DNA from: UBA2588 sp964343075
GTDB taxonomy: Bacteria > Chloroflexota > Dehalococcoidia > Lucifugimonadales > UBA3495
Assembly: GCA_964343075.1 (NCBI GenBank)
Contig: CAYFGT010000005.1
Location: 20,977 to 84,976, forward strand
DNA: 64,000 nt
Direction of reading: 5' to 3'
Part shown: piece after piece, positions 24,338 through 34,163 of the stretch
Numbering within the stretch: the stretch's first letter is position 1
Layout: every line of letters starts with the position of its first letter
Translations under genes and position numbers: made by a program
Notes under the pieces: model-generated
Told to the model about the DNA's origin: nothing
Databases searched by the model: none
Seen by the model: only the letters and a program-made list of their open reading frames with translations

Positions 24338-25090
24338 ATGATCACCACCGTAACATTTGACCTATGGAACACATTGATCCACGACACCAGAGAAAATGGT
24401 GAAACTCGAACGGCCAGTCGCCTAGATCAAGTAAAAGGAATTTTACAAAGATCCAACATTAACATCACCATAGACGCGCTTAAACAAGGATATTTCCAAT
24501 GCTTGCACGATTGTGTCAATATACGATCCACTGGGAAAGATGTCACTTTTTCAGAGCAAATACGCATATTCCTAGACAATTCTGAAGTAGGGATTTATGA
24601 GAATTTAGACCATCAAGCCATCTGCCAAGTTGAAAATGCATACGCTGACGTGTACCTAACATATCCTTCCGTGATGGATCCGACGTCACTAAACCTCATC
24701 AGAGCTCTAAAATCATTAAGAATCAAACTAGCCATCATCTCCAATACCAGCATGACCCCAGGAACCACTTTCAGGAAATTCCTGTTCTCCAATAAGATCG
24801 GACAGTATTTTGATGCTCTAATATTTTCCGATGAATTACAAACGAGTAAACCTGATAGGTATATATATGATTACACATTAAGCAAGCTGTCCTCCGCCCC
24901 ATCTGAATCACTGCATGTAGGAGACCAATATTCTACAGATGTAAAAGGATCCATCGGAGCGGGTATGAAAAGTGCACTCATAGATCCGAAACCAGATCAA
25001 GGTACTTGGGACGTTGGACCACCTACATATACCTTTCCTTCTTTGTCTGACTTCAGAAACGATCTGAAGACAGTCTTAGAAAATTCTTAG
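24338..25090 (+). CDS. HAD-superfamily hydrolase
   Basis: A 250-aa hydrolase. Motif I is TFDLWNTL, keeping the nucleophile Asp but with Trp where phosphatases have the second Asp; this pattern resembles haloacid dehalogenase-type members. Motif II is ISNTS, motif III Lys is in TSKPDRYIYDY and motif IV is HVGDQYSTD. I start at the ATG one base after the amidase TAA rather than 17 codons upstream. It may process a product of the amidase; this is inference. Confidence 0.85.
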   Translation: MITTVTFDLWNTLIHDTRENGETRTASRLDQVKGILQRSNINITIDALKQGYFQCLHDCVNIRSTGKDVTFSEQIRIFLDNSEVGIYENLDHQAICQVENAYADVYLTYPSVMDPTSLNLIRALKSLRIKLAIISNTSMTPGTTFRKFLFSNKIGQYFDALIFSDELQTSKPDRYIYDYTLSKLSSAPSESLHVGDQYSTDVKGSIGAGMKSALIDPKPDQGTWDVGPPTYTFPSLSDFRNDLKTVLENS

Positions 25091-25137
25091 TTCATTCATT
25101 TACGCTATTTTCCATTTCTGATAGTATTAACCCTGAT

Positions 25138-25214
25138 GCCCCCGTCGTCTAGCGGCCCAGGACATCGCCCTCTCACGGCGAAGATCAGGGGTTCGAATCC
25201 CCTCGGGGGTACCA
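25138..25214 (+). tRNA. tRNA-Glu (CTC)
   Basis: A full cloverleaf: acceptor GCCCCCG pairing with CGGGGGT, D arm GTCTAGCGGCCCAGGAC, anticodon stem TCGCC/GGCGA around loop CTCTCAC (anticodon CTC), T arm AGGGGTTCGAATCCCCT and an encoded CCA. The sequence is close to other bacterial tRNA-Glu. It stands alone between the HAD gene and a convergent lipoprotein gene. Confidence 0.97.
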
Positions 25215-25237
25215 TTTTAACGTACCAAGAAAACTTG

Positions 25238-25708
25238 CTACCGATCCAACTTAGCTAAAGGATTATAGGCCACAACTTCCCAAACACCTTCATCATTAAC
25301 GTTAGATTGAGGATCTAATGAATAAAACGTCCCTTGCAAAGTTTTATTAGGCAACATCTGTGCCCTGAAATGTAACTCTTCACCTAAAATGATCATTCTT
25401 TGTCTATCTAATGCCATGAAGTTCAGCACGTCAAGTTCAATCCATCCATGGATAATCCCCGTGGTGAAAAGCGGTTCTTCAATTTCTATAAACCCGTTGA
25501 CCACACATCCTTCTTGAAGAATATCTAATAACATAGGAGCATTAGCACCCGTATATTCATTTGTAATAGTGCCTTTATACACAGCATCCATATCCATACA
25601 TTCTTCTTGAGATTCTGATTCTTGGGGTTTCGATATATCATCAGTCACAGAGGAGCACCCCAGACACGTGATGACCAGAATTAAAATACCTATAAATCGA
25701 CGCAACAT
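25238..25708 (-). CDS. Predicted lipoprotein, unknown function
   Basis: A 156-aa exported protein with a short basic start, a hydrophobic segment and the lipobox CLGC at Cys18, followed by a Ser/Glu/Asp-rich linker. The mature part looks like a small beta-rich domain (YKGTITNEYTGANAP, a GFIEIEEPL segment, LQGTFYSLDP), similar in style to lipocalin-like lipoproteins, but no family is recognised. It points toward the tRNA gene and is divergent from the M20 peptidase. Confidence 0.78.
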   Translation of the reverse strand: MLRRFIGILILVITCLGCSSVTDDISKPQESESQEECMDMDAVYKGTITNEYTGANAPMLLDILQEGCVVNGFIEIEEPLFTTGIIHGWIELDVLNFMALDRQRMIILGEELHFRAQMLPNKTLQGTFYSLDPQSNVNDEGVWEVVAYNPLAKLDR

Positions 25709-25809
25709 CTTTTTCTCGCTGTTAATTATTAACTAATACTCGGTATGATAAACTACTAACACATGCAAGGCCATAACAGACATACTAATTCGACACACAG
25801 GTGACCAAA

Positions 25810-26889
25810 ATGATTGATCAAGACAGACTTGTTAACACGTTCCTTGAACTTATCCAAATCGACAGCCCATCAGACGAAGAAGAAGAAGTAGCCAAATACG
25901 TAACGCCTATATTGGAAGGCCTCAACTTTACCGTCGAACGAGATCATCATGGGAACTTGATCGCATCGGAACCTGGAGACGAACCTCTGATGTTGTCAGC
26001 GCATATGGATACTGTGGAGCCTGGCCGAGGTATCAAGCCATCTATAAAAGATGGACGCATAGTCACAGACGGTTCTACGATATTGGGCGGAGATTGCAAA
26101 GCTGGCATGGCAGCTATTTTGGAAGGGCTAACTACCCTACACAGCCAAGGAATAAACAGAAAACCAGTTCAAGTTGTATTCACTAGAGGGGAAGAAATAG
26201 GACTCGTAGGAGCAAGCAATCTTGACTACACCATGATAAATGCAAAACATGCTGTGGTCTTTGACGGTAATGGACCCGTGAACCACATCACTGGTTCTAG
26301 CCCGACGTATATGAAATTTGATGTCACGGTGCATGGACGAGCGGCTCATGCTGGAGTAGAACCGGAAAAAGGATTATCGTCCATCCGCATAGCATCTGAA
26401 ATTATTCAAGAATTACCTCAAGGTAGGCTCGACGATGAAACAACTTTTAACGTCGGATTAATTCAAGGGGGTACAGTCAGGAACGCCGTTCCGCCAGAGA
26501 CTACCTTTGGTGGAGAATTCCGTAGTATGAATACGGAAACAATCGATCTCTTAAAAATGCAAGTCACTGAAACGCTTGATAAATACAGAACCATGTATTC
26601 AGACGCTAACATAGATGAATCGTTCGAGGTTATGTTCCGAATGTACAATTTAGACCCTGAAGAAACTATCGCAAAATTATCAACCGCTACCATGGAATCC
26701 ATGGGACTGGTACCTGACATCAAACCATCTGGCGGAGGCACTGACGCCAATGTAATGAGATTACACGGGATTCAGTCAGTAGTAGTGGGCATGGCGACTA
26801 ATGAAATGCATACTGTAAACGAGTTTGTCATAATATCAGATCTCGTCGACGCAGCAACTTTTTGCGCAAATTTGATTAAAACAGGCTGA
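25810..26889 (+). CDS. M20-family metallopeptidase (PepT-like)
   Basis: A zinc exopeptidase of 359 aa. The metal and catalytic residues are visible: SAHMDTV, GGDCKAG, TRGEEIG with the Glu-Glu pair, and the late MHTVNEFV histidine. The insert domain (VTVHGRAAHAGVEPEKG) is the M20 dimerisation lid. The frame opens with GTG at 25801, but AGGTGA covering that codon is well placed for the ATG at 25810, which I use. It converges on rnd with 9 bases between the stops. Confidence 0.9.
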   Translation: MIDQDRLVNTFLELIQIDSPSDEEEEVAKYVTPILEGLNFTVERDHHGNLIASEPGDEPLMLSAHMDTVEPGRGIKPSIKDGRIVTDGSTILGGDCKAGMAAILEGLTTLHSQGINRKPVQVVFTRGEEIGLVGASNLDYTMINAKHAVVFDGNGPVNHITGSSPTYMKFDVTVHGRAAHAGVEPEKGLSSIRIASEIIQELPQGRLDDETTFNVGLIQGGTVRNAVPPETTFGGEFRSMNTETIDLLKMQVTETLDKYRTMYSDANIDESFEVMFRMYNLDPEETIAKLSTATMESMGLVPDIKPSGGGTDANVMRLHGIQSVVVGMATNEMHTVNEFVIISDLVDAATFCANLIKTG

Positions 26890-26898
26890 TAAACAGAA

Positions 26899-28017
26899 TT
26901 AATAAATAGCCCGACATACTTCATTGAAAAATTGCTCCTTCTGCCACTGCCTTATCCCTGATTCATAAGTGTCGAACCCTGAGGATAAATTATCCGGATT
27001 AGCCATCGCCACAGCTTCCAACCCTTGCATGGGGAAAATAATTCCAGGCTGCAAACCCAAACTGCCAGCTTTTTTAGTACGCCACTCTCTCAAAACTTTG
27101 AGCCTTTTCCTTGCTTTTTCATCAGATTTCATTTTAGATTTGGATTTGATCGGTTTTTCCACTAGCGGTCCACTTTTAGCTTTATCAATGACAATCGCAA
27201 TCCAATCTCTATTGTTATTGATCCATTGATTTTCTGTAAACAAATCTTGTTCAATATACAAATCAGGATTCTGAGCCATACGTACTAAGGTGTCGTTGTT
27301 CACGATGCGGTGAGCTGGCACATTTCGCCTTTTAGCATCTTCTTCTCTCAATTTGTATAGTTGTTTAAGAACCGTCAGCGCTTTTCTATCTAGTTTACCT
27401 ACTCCTTTTAGTTTCTGGTAACCCTCTTCTATAATATCGATTTCAATATGCTTGATGTTTTCAAACATCTTGCATTCTTCTAAAACCCATTCATATCTAC
27501 CGATAGCAATAAGTTTTTCCTTGATCACTTCATACAGTTGATGCAAATACAACACATCGGCAGCTGCATATTCTAAGGCCCGTTCAGATAAGGGCCTGTA
27601 GCCCCAATCCGACTTCTGAATAGATCTGCTTTTCTTAATTTTAATTCCCAAGAAAGTATCTATCACATTGCCTAAATTAGAAGAATCGATCCCAAGGAAT
27701 CTAGCCGACAGTTCAGTGTCGAAAATGTTACGTATACGAAACCCATAATCTCTATCCAAACTACGCAGGTCGTAATCACAACCATGGATAATCTTCATAA
27801 CATTTGGGTTTTCTAAAACATTAGCCAAAGCACCAACATTATCCATTTCCAACGGATCCACAATATATACCCCATTAGGTGTAGACAATTGAATTAAACA
27901 AATCCTGTCTTGATAAGCATGTAAATTATTGGATTCTGTATCAATCCCAATGATGTCGTGGCCTCTCAGTGCAATTGCCAATGATTCCATTTGTTCCGCT
28001 GAAGAAATATATTCCAT
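26899..28017 (-). CDS. rnd: Ribonuclease D
   Basis: A 3'-5' exoribonuclease that trims tRNA and other stable RNA. The DEDDy residues are visible: DTE in IGIDTESNN, Asp in HGCDYDLRSLD, and Tyr/Asp in YAAADVLYL. An HRDC-like helical region follows (RKALTVLKQLYKLREEDAKRRNVP and beyond), and the 372-aa length is normal. The coding strand start MEYISSAEQ is the only good Met near the domain start. Confidence 0.94.
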   Translation of the reverse strand: MEYISSAEQMESLAIALRGHDIIGIDTESNNLHAYQDRICLIQLSTPNGVYIVDPLEMDNVGALANVLENPNVMKIIHGCDYDLRSLDRDYGFRIRNIFDTELSARFLGIDSSNLGNVIDTFLGIKIKKSRSIQKSDWGYRPLSERALEYAAADVLYLHQLYEVIKEKLIAIGRYEWVLEECKMFENIKHIEIDIIEEGYQKLKGVGKLDRKALTVLKQLYKLREEDAKRRNVPAHRIVNNDTLVRMAQNPDLYIEQDLFTENQWINNNRDWIAIVIDKAKSGPLVEKPIKSKSKMKSDEKARKRLKVLREWRTKKAGSLGLQPGIIFPMQGLEAVAMANPDNLSSGFDTYESGIRQWQKEQFFNEVCRAIY

Positions 28018-28217
28018 ATGATTCCAATATCAAGATTAATAATGAGCAGCTATAATATTCCCTGTGCCAACCACTAAGTTAAACTTTTTAACAAACAACT
28101 TCCACACATTACCCTACGATTTTCACACAATTTTAAACTTTATGCAGTTGTTTTATTGCATCAAAGCTCTACAATAACTCTAAACCATATTGGACGTGCA
28201 ATGCAAAAGGAGAAATA
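28018..28217. other. Intergenic region between rnd and the aldolase gene
   Basis: 200 bases separating divergent genes. It holds the aldolase promoter and probably the rnd promoter. Two 11-codon frames are present but lack ribosome sites. No RNA element or large hairpin was seen. Confidence 0.6.
28148..28175 (+). promoter_or_regulatory. Putative promoter of the HpcH-type aldolase gene
   Basis: TTGTTT (28148-28153), a 16-base spacer and TACAAT (28170-28175), about 42 bases before the ATG. Confidence 0.5.
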
Positions 28218-28988
28218 ATGAACGGAAGCGAACTGAAACAAATTTTACAATCGGGGGGCAAAGTTTACGGAACTATGATATCAGTAGCACGAAATCCTAG
28301 ATGGATTCCACTACTGAATGATGTTGGTCTTGACTATGTCATAATAGATACCGAACACAACCCAAGAAGCAGGGGCGAGTTAGGAGACTTCCTAACTATG
28401 TGGAACACTGTCGATGTTGTGCCTATAGTTAGAATTCCGATTCCTGATTCCCATTACGTCACTATGACAATAGACGCGGGAGCTCAAGGCGTATTAGCCC
28501 CGTATTGCGAAACCGTGGAACAAGTGCAAGAAGTCATAGGCGCTGCCAAGTGGAGGCCATTAAAAGGACAAGCAGTCAGAGACTTAGTTTCTTCCGGAAC
28601 TCAGGTTAGTGATGAAACAACCCAATATTTGGAAAATCGCAACAAAAACAACATAGCAATTATAGGTATCGAAAGTGTTGCAGCAGTAAATAATCTGGAT
28701 AATATCCTAAAAGTACCTGGAATAGACGGAATTTTTGTTGGCCCTAATGACTTGAGTATCTCTTTAGGTATCCCTGACGATTATAACAATCCCAAATATA
28801 TAGACACAGTTAAGCATATAATAGCGACCTCTGAATCAGCAGGAATCCCAGTCCTTGTACATCAACAATCGATGGAATTATCCGAGTTTTGGGCACAAAA
28901 CGGAGCTAGATTTATATTACATGGAACCGACAGGCGGGCGATGGTTGAAGGATTTAAATCTGAGTTCAGTAAATTAAGAGCTAAGTGA
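28218..28988 (+). CDS. HpcH/HpaI-family aldolase
   Basis: A class II (metal) pyruvate aldolase of 256 aa that cleaves 2-keto-4-hydroxy acids. The N-terminal VIIDTEHNPRS, the VPIVRIP arginine, the metal Glu in GIESVAAVNN and the metal Asp in FVGPNDLSISLG fit the family. A strong AAGGAG site precedes the ATG. It meets the thiolase gene tail to tail one base apart. Typical substrates come from aromatic or sugar-acid breakdown; the true one is unknown. Confidence 0.93.
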   Translation: MNGSELKQILQSGGKVYGTMISVARNPRWIPLLNDVGLDYVIIDTEHNPRSRGELGDFLTMWNTVDVVPIVRIPIPDSHYVTMTIDAGAQGVLAPYCETVEQVQEVIGAAKWRPLKGQAVRDLVSSGTQVSDETTQYLENRNKNNIAIIGIESVAAVNNLDNILKVPGIDGIFVGPNDLSISLGIPDDYNNPKYIDTVKHIIATSESAGIPVLVHQQSMELSEFWAQNGARFILHGTDRRAMVEGFKSEFSKLRAK

Positions 28989-28989
28989 T

Positions 28990-30144
28990 TCAGTTTTTGA
29001 GCAAATGAACAGTAGTCACATCTCCTGCTCCAGAACACTGTGAAACGCCAACTTGCGCCCCTTCTACTTGTCTGGGACCGGCTTGGCCTCTCAGTTGTAA
29101 GACTGTCTCATGTATCATTCTGATACCTGAGGCCCCAAATGGGTGGCCCATAGCTAATAACCCTCCATCAGTGTTCGTAGGACGGTCTCCTGCTAAGGAA
29201 GTACGGCCTTCTTGAGTGGCTAACCAAGCTTCACCTTTTTCAAATATATGTAAGGATTCCAATTGTTGCAACTCGCCTATTGTTGCAGCATCATGGACTT
29301 GTATTAAATCTACTTCGCTCGGGGACACACCAGCCATTTCGTATGCTTTTAACGCTGCGGGTTCTGTTCTATATGGACTGAAAGCTGAGTGATCGCTACC
29401 ATTTCCATTGTAATCACCCGAGGTCAATATGGATGCTACAATTTCAGGTGAACGCTCTCGTGAAATGCTAAGGGAATCCATTACATCGTCAGCACAAAGG
29501 ACCACTGCCGCTGCTCCTTCACTCGTTGGGCAACACTGAAATAACGTCAACGGATCAGCTATCATTCTCGAATTAATTACTTCATCCAATGTGTATGTGT
29601 CGTTCCTATGAGCATTGGGGTTCAGTGATGCGTGCTGCCGATTTTTTACCGCTACCTGCGCTATAGACGACACAGGAGCTCCTGTGTCGACCATGTATCT
29701 ACGCATTCGTAATGCATAACCCCCCATCATGTGATCCCCGCCTATCAAACGATCTGGACTATCTGTAGCAGTAACAGTCACGGGCCCGCTGGGAACTTTC
29801 TCTGCCCCGAAGACCAACGCTACATCGTACAAACCTGCGTTAATCATCCAAAATGCTTGCCACAGTGCAGTCGAACCACTAGAACACGCATTCTCAACAT
29901 TGATAATAGGTATACCTGTGAGTCCCAATGGAGATAATACTCGTTCTCCTATCGACATGCCTTCATAATAAACATGACCAAAATAACCAACTTGAATTTT
30001 ATTCCACGGTATATCCGTATCAGCCAATGCTTCCACTACCGCTTCCCTAGCCATAGTCGAAATATCCTTATTCCTAAATCTCCCAAAAGGATGTAACCCT
30101 ATGCCGGTAACCCTTACCTTTCGATTTATTTTCGTTTGTTGCAT
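28990..30144 (-). CDS. Thiolase-family protein (SCP-x/acetyl-CoA acetyltransferase-like)
   Basis: A 384-aa thiolase fold. The nucleophile Cys is in NVENACSSGSTAL, the GHP histidine is in LLAMGHPFGASGIR and the second Cys is in GVSQCSGAGD. The VQVHDAATIGE segment replaces the HDCFT/HDAF region of SCP-x thiolases. The gene ends a unit whose first member is the DUF35 OB-fold protein, a partner pairing seen in steroid and acyl-CoA degradation. Confidence 0.9.
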   Translation of the reverse strand: MQQTKINRKVRVTGIGLHPFGRFRNKDISTMAREAVVEALADTDIPWNKIQVGYFGHVYYEGMSIGERVLSPLGLTGIPIINVENACSSGSTALWQAFWMINAGLYDVALVFGAEKVPSGPVTVTATDSPDRLIGGDHMMGGYALRMRRYMVDTGAPVSSIAQVAVKNRQHASLNPNAHRNDTYTLDEVINSRMIADPLTLFQCCPTSEGAAAVVLCADDVMDSLSISRERSPEIVASILTSGDYNGNGSDHSAFSPYRTEPAALKAYEMAGVSPSEVDLIQVHDAATIGELQQLESLHIFEKGEAWLATQEGRTSLAGDRPTNTDGGLLAMGHPFGASGIRMIHETVLQLRGQAGPRQVEGAQVGVSQCSGAGDVTTVHLLKN

Positions 30145-30161
30145 GTCAAACCTTCAAATCA

Positions 30162-30575
30162 CTAATTCGTAACTTTCCATTTGTAAACTGCCATCGGATG
30201 TTTCCCTGATTCATCTATAGCATAAGATATCTCAATCGGCATATTTATTGCCAATTCGTTGGATTCCATCCCAACAATCTCCGCCAAAACATGCGGGCCT
30301 TCTAGCAATTCCCCTTCAGCCAAAATGTATGGTGTGTTACCTGTCCATCCAGCAGGAGGTACATTGATTACCGTAAAACTATAAAGTCGAGCTTTGCCTG
30401 AAAACTCGATCGGAACGACTTGCCGCTCGGTGCATTGCTGACAATTGGTCGCCGGTCCAAATATATAGATACCACATTTTATACATTTAAAACCAACAAG
30501 ATGGAAATCTGAATCGTTCTGTTCGTTTAATTTGAACCGAGTGGGGTCTACTGATACAATTTTTGCGTTACTCAT
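30162..30575 (-). CDS. Zn-ribbon OB-fold (DUF35) protein
   Basis: A 137-aa protein with an N-terminal rubredoxin-like ribbon (CIKCG and CQQC around residues 28-50) and a C-terminal OB-fold with the typical LYSFTVINVPPAGWTG segment. DUF35 proteins form complexes with thiolases or acyl-CoA hydratases and bind acyl-CoA. Here it lies 17 bases upstream of the thiolase in the same direction, which supports such a complex. It is divergent from the acyl-CoA ligase. Confidence 0.92.
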   Translation of the reverse strand: MSNAKIVSVDPTRFKLNEQNDSDFHLVGFKCIKCGIYIFGPATNCQQCTERQVVPIEFSGKARLYSFTVINVPPAGWTGNTPYILAEGELLEGPHVLAEIVGMESNELAINMPIEISYAIDESGKHPMAVYKWKVTN

Positions 30576-30635
30576 ACTGATATTTTAACAACATATGGCC
30601 GATACACAAATCTTAGATAACCTGGACTGAGCCTA

Positions 30636-32258
30636 ATGACGGACACTAATTCACAATTAGAAACTATTTTGCCTTGGGAACGAACCTTGCCAGACTTATT
30701 AGACGAGGCGATAAGAACTAACCCTAATAAAATTTTCTTGGAGCTTGACGGCAATAACATCACATACAACGATTTTGGAGACTCCACACGAAAAGCCGCA
30801 GAAATGTTCCTCGAACTCGGTATATCTTATGGAGATAGAGTATGCATGTTCTTAGATAATTGCCCTGAGTTTCTCTACGCTTGGTTTGGCTTATCTAGGA
30901 TAGGTGCTATTGGAGTCCCAATCAATACTGCGTACAAAGAAACAGAATTTACATTCATAGCTAATAATTGTGCTGCCAAACTTGTTATATACAGTGAAAG
31001 ACTCAAAGAAGTGGTGGAACAATCAATACATAATGTTGCTTCTGTCCATCATTATTTAGAAGTACCTCAAAGTCCAAACAGTTCAAATAGTCAAGTATTC
31101 CTCCCCCAAACTCGTTCATTAAATGGGACACAATTCACTTCGTCAGTTACACCTGATTCCATCTCAACTCTAGTGTACACATCAGGGACCACAGGAGACC
31201 CCAAAGGAGTTCAGATCACCCATAAAATGTACGTCGCAGCAGGTCAAGGCTTCGCTTACTGGACTGAAGCTTCCACTCAAGATAGATTTTTTACATGCTT
31301 ACCATTTTTCCATGCCAATGCCCAATATTATTCCACCATGGGCACTTTAGCATCTGGAGCTACCCTTATAGTAGTAGATCGATTTAGCGCTAGCAGATTC
31401 TGGACTCAAGTACGAAATTCGAACGCTACCGTGGTCAATTTTATAGGTATGATGATGTCCATACTTTCAAAAAATGAACCTTCTCACAGTGATTCGGAGA
31501 ACTCTGTGAGACTATTTTATGGTTCACCTGCGTTTAGTCCTGAGTTTCTCAAAAAGTTTGAAAAGCGCTTTGATACAGACATAATAGTAGGATTCGGCAT
31601 GACTGAAACATGTTACGGAACAATAGAGACGATTGGAGACCGTAGAAGGCCAAATTCATCAGGCAGACCAAGAATGCACCCAGATAAACGTTTCCAAAAC
31701 GAAATCAAAATCATAAACGATAAAGGAGAGTCTCTTCAGCCAGGGAATCCAGGCGAGATCGCTCTACGCAACCCCGCTATCATGCCTGGTTACTGGCAAA
31801 ATCCGGAACAATCACAATTAAGCCTACAACAAGGGTGGCTACACACAGGCGACCTAGGATGGTTAGACGAAGACAATTTCCTGTATTTTGTAGACAGAAA
31901 AAAAGATATCATACGTCGCCGAGGTGAAAATATCTCATCTAAAGAAGTGGAAGATGTCATTAAGCAGCATCCCTCCGTATTGGAATGCGCCATTATAGCT
32001 GTGCCGTCTGAATTTGGAGAAGATGAAGTCAAGGCATATTTGATACCACGAAACGACCAAGGAGTTGATCCTATTGAGATAACTAAATGGTGCGCCAGCA
32101 AATTGGCCTACTTTAAGGTACCCAGATATATTGAAATCCGAGAAGAACTCCCACAAACTCCTAGCCTACGCATCCGGAAAGACATTCTCCGGAGTGAGAA
32201 AACAGATTTAACAGCACATTGTTTTGATAGAGAATCCGCAGGGATAGACATTCGATAA
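30636..32258 (+). CDS. AMP-dependent acyl-CoA synthetase/ligase
   Basis: An adenylate-forming enzyme of 540 aa. The P-loop-like LVYTSGTTGDPKGVQITH, the FGMTETCYG motif, the hinge GWLHTGDLGWLDED and the C-terminal A10 region (PSLRIRKDIL, with lysines) are in the normal order. It activates a carboxylic acid as an acyl-AMP and then an acyl-CoA. CaiC- and FadD-like enzymes look similar. The neighbours (thiolase, DUF35, aldolase) suggest use in catabolism of an imported organic acid. Confidence 0.92.
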   Translation: MTDTNSQLETILPWERTLPDLLDEAIRTNPNKIFLELDGNNITYNDFGDSTRKAAEMFLELGISYGDRVCMFLDNCPEFLYAWFGLSRIGAIGVPINTAYKETEFTFIANNCAAKLVIYSERLKEVVEQSIHNVASVHHYLEVPQSPNSSNSQVFLPQTRSLNGTQFTSSVTPDSISTLVYTSGTTGDPKGVQITHKMYVAAGQGFAYWTEASTQDRFFTCLPFFHANAQYYSTMGTLASGATLIVVDRFSASRFWTQVRNSNATVVNFIGMMMSILSKNEPSHSDSENSVRLFYGSPAFSPEFLKKFEKRFDTDIIVGFGMTETCYGTIETIGDRRRPNSSGRPRMHPDKRFQNEIKIINDKGESLQPGNPGEIALRNPAIMPGYWQNPEQSQLSLQQGWLHTGDLGWLDEDNFLYFVDRKKDIIRRRGENISSKEVEDVIKQHPSVLECAIIAVPSEFGEDEVKAYLIPRNDQGVDPIEITKWCASKLAYFKVPRYIEIREELPQTPSLRIRKDILRSEKTDLTAHCFDRESAGIDIR

Positions 32259-32270
32259 GGAGAAAAACAC

Positions 32271-32744
32271 ATGAGCGAAGTAAGACACTGGTTATTCAAA
32301 TCGGAGCCCGGAAATTATTCATTCGGAGATCTACTAAAGGAAAAAGATCAAACAGCAGAATGGGACGGGGTTAGGAATTATCAAGCCAGAAACCTTATGC
32401 GTGACGAGATGCATATAGGAGACAAAGTACTGTTTTACCATAGTAGTACGAAAATCCCGGCTGTAATTGGGACGGCAATTATAGTTAAAGAAGCCTATCC
32501 TGATTTCACAGCATGGGATTCGACTGCAAAATATTTCGATCCTAAAAGTGACCCAGACAACCCTACTTGGCTTATGGTAGACATCAAAGCAAACCGGGAA
32601 TTCAACCACGAAGTAACACTCCAAGAGATCAAGGAAAATCCCGCATTCCAAAATATGATGCTCATCAAACGAGGCGTGAGATTATCAGTTCAACCAGTTA
32701 CAGAGGATGAATACAACCTAATAGTAGAGTTAGGAACAAACTAA
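32271..32744 (+). CDS. EVE-domain protein
   Basis: A 157-aa single-domain protein of the PUA-like EVE family. It begins with HWLFKSEPGNYSFGDLL and has EWDGVRNYQARNLMRD followed by GDKVLFYHSS, the hallmark core that binds modified bases. The AAGGAG ribosome site is well placed and the gene lies 12 bases after the ligase. Its stop overlaps the stop of the convergent MmgE gene by 4 bases. Members bind modified nucleotides in DNA or RNA. Confidence 0.95.
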   Translation: MSEVRHWLFKSEPGNYSFGDLLKEKDQTAEWDGVRNYQARNLMRDEMHIGDKVLFYHSSTKIPAVIGTAIIVKEAYPDFTAWDSTAKYFDPKSDPDNPTWLMVDIKANREFNHEVTLQEIKENPAFQNMMLIKRGVRLSVQPVTEDEYNLIVELGTN

Positions 32745-34129
32745 CCTTCAATTAAATTCAATACAGTATTAGTAATTTCTGAAGAATTGGCCAGTGTCTC
32801 AACTGCGCTTAGTTGCCCCAGAAACTCCTGGGCCTGTTCGGTTTTATCAAATCCAAGTCCATATTCCAAACACGATCTAAATTTCTCATAAATCAGGTTA
32901 CTTATAGTGGAAGGGGACTGAACCACTGAACTTTGAGTCACTTCTACTATCATCTTTTCATTGTTATTAACCGTAAGTTCTAAGTGTCCAATAAGATCAT
33001 TTTGATAATTTGTAGGGTGTGGCTCCCATTCAATCATTCTTGTTAGTTGCACAACCTGTTTGTTTGCCAAATCGTCTAGTTGATGCAATCCAAATCGTCC
33101 ATGGATAAGGCTTGACGCTATCAAAAACCCAACATGGAACTGCGCCTCAATCTGGTTTTGGGGAGGGTGGAGAGAATCAGAATTATGTTTATGTCGTTCA
33201 AAAATTTCACTACCACATTTCAATTTAATTGCACTTATATCTTCGATCTTCAATCTATGTGAATTGATATCTGCGTGAGCTTTCAAAGATGCGGATATGA
33301 ATTTGTGGGTGGGCCTACCACAAGGGTATGGCTTGAAACTGAGATCTGTCATTAAATACATGGTGCCAAAGTCTTCCAGTCCTTTAGATGTATCATATCC
33401 ATTAGGCTGGTACATTTCGAAAAATCCATACCTTCCCCATAACGGGTCTTGAGCACCAGTAAGTCCAGCTTGGGCATAGAGGGCAGCGGTAACGGCGTTA
33501 GAAGCGGCAAATCCAGCTTGTAGTCTCTTAGTAAGCGCCCCATCTAATATGCATTGTCTCGTTCCAGAAGCTTGACTCAACGCTATCCCTAAAGCTTGTT
33601 GAATCAATGGAGCATCTAATCCTAAGACTTTACAGGCAGCTACAGTTGCTCCAAAAATACCGAATGCACCTGTCCTATGCCACCCTAAGTCTTCATGCGC
33701 TATAGCTGCTAGTCTACAAGACATTTCAATCCCTGATGCAATAGCTGTTAAAAGTTGGGCTCCTGTGACTCCTCCTGTCTGCTCTGCCATAGCAAGCGCA
33801 GCAGGTACCACGCTAGCCCCCACATGAATATTACCTGCAAAATCCAACGTGTCATCAAAATCAAGTGCATGTGCCATAGCACCGTTAATCAACGCAGCTG
33901 AAGGCGCAGGTAATTTTAAGTCTCGGCACAATACCGAGCTTTGAGGCTGCCCTTGCCATTCACTATGTAGTGTTACAAGTTGGTTAATCCCTGGGGCATT
34001 TTTGCCTGCAATGATTACCCCCAAGATATCAATCAAGTCATACTTTGCATAATTGATAGCCTCTACGTTTATATCAGATATATCCAAACGTTCGATCGTG
34101 GTACAGAAATTATATTTGTCATTACTCAT
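32741..34129 (-). CDS. MmgE/PrpD-family protein
   Basis: A 462-aa enzyme of the 2-methylcitrate dehydratase/cis-aconitate decarboxylase superfamily. The family blocks DLIDILGVIIAGKN, ALINGAMAHALDFDDT, GWHRTGAFGIFGATVAACK and the KPYPCGRPTHKFI segment are clear. The product is a dehydratase or decarboxylase of a hydroxy-tricarboxylate, or a related isomerase; the substrate is not readable. A second, distant MmgE/PrpD paralogue is at 50283-51662. Confidence 0.92.
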   Translation of the reverse strand: MSNDKYNFCTTIERLDISDINVEAINYAKYDLIDILGVIIAGKNAPGINQLVTLHSEWQGQPQSSVLCRDLKLPAPSAALINGAMAHALDFDDTLDFAGNIHVGASVVPAALAMAEQTGGVTGAQLLTAIASGIEMSCRLAAIAHEDLGWHRTGAFGIFGATVAACKVLGLDAPLIQQALGIALSQASGTRQCILDGALTKRLQAGFAASNAVTAALYAQAGLTGAQDPLWGRYGFFEMYQPNGYDTSKGLEDFGTMYLMTDLSFKPYPCGRPTHKFISASLKAHADINSHRLKIEDISAIKLKCGSEIFERHKHNSDSLHPPQNQIEAQFHVGFLIASSLIHGRFGLHQLDDLANKQVVQLTRMIEWEPHPTNYQNDLIGHLELTVNNNEKMIVEVTQSSVVQSPSTISNLIYEKFRSCLEYGLGFDKTEQAQEFLGQLSAVETLANSSEITNTVLNLIEG

Positions 34130-34163
34130 TATAGATCTCTATGTACGTGACTCCAGAAATTAT

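Noticed and set aside
28018..28217. Two 11-codon frames as leader peptides
   Set aside because: No codon bias, ribosome site or following hairpin, unlike the aroG leader.
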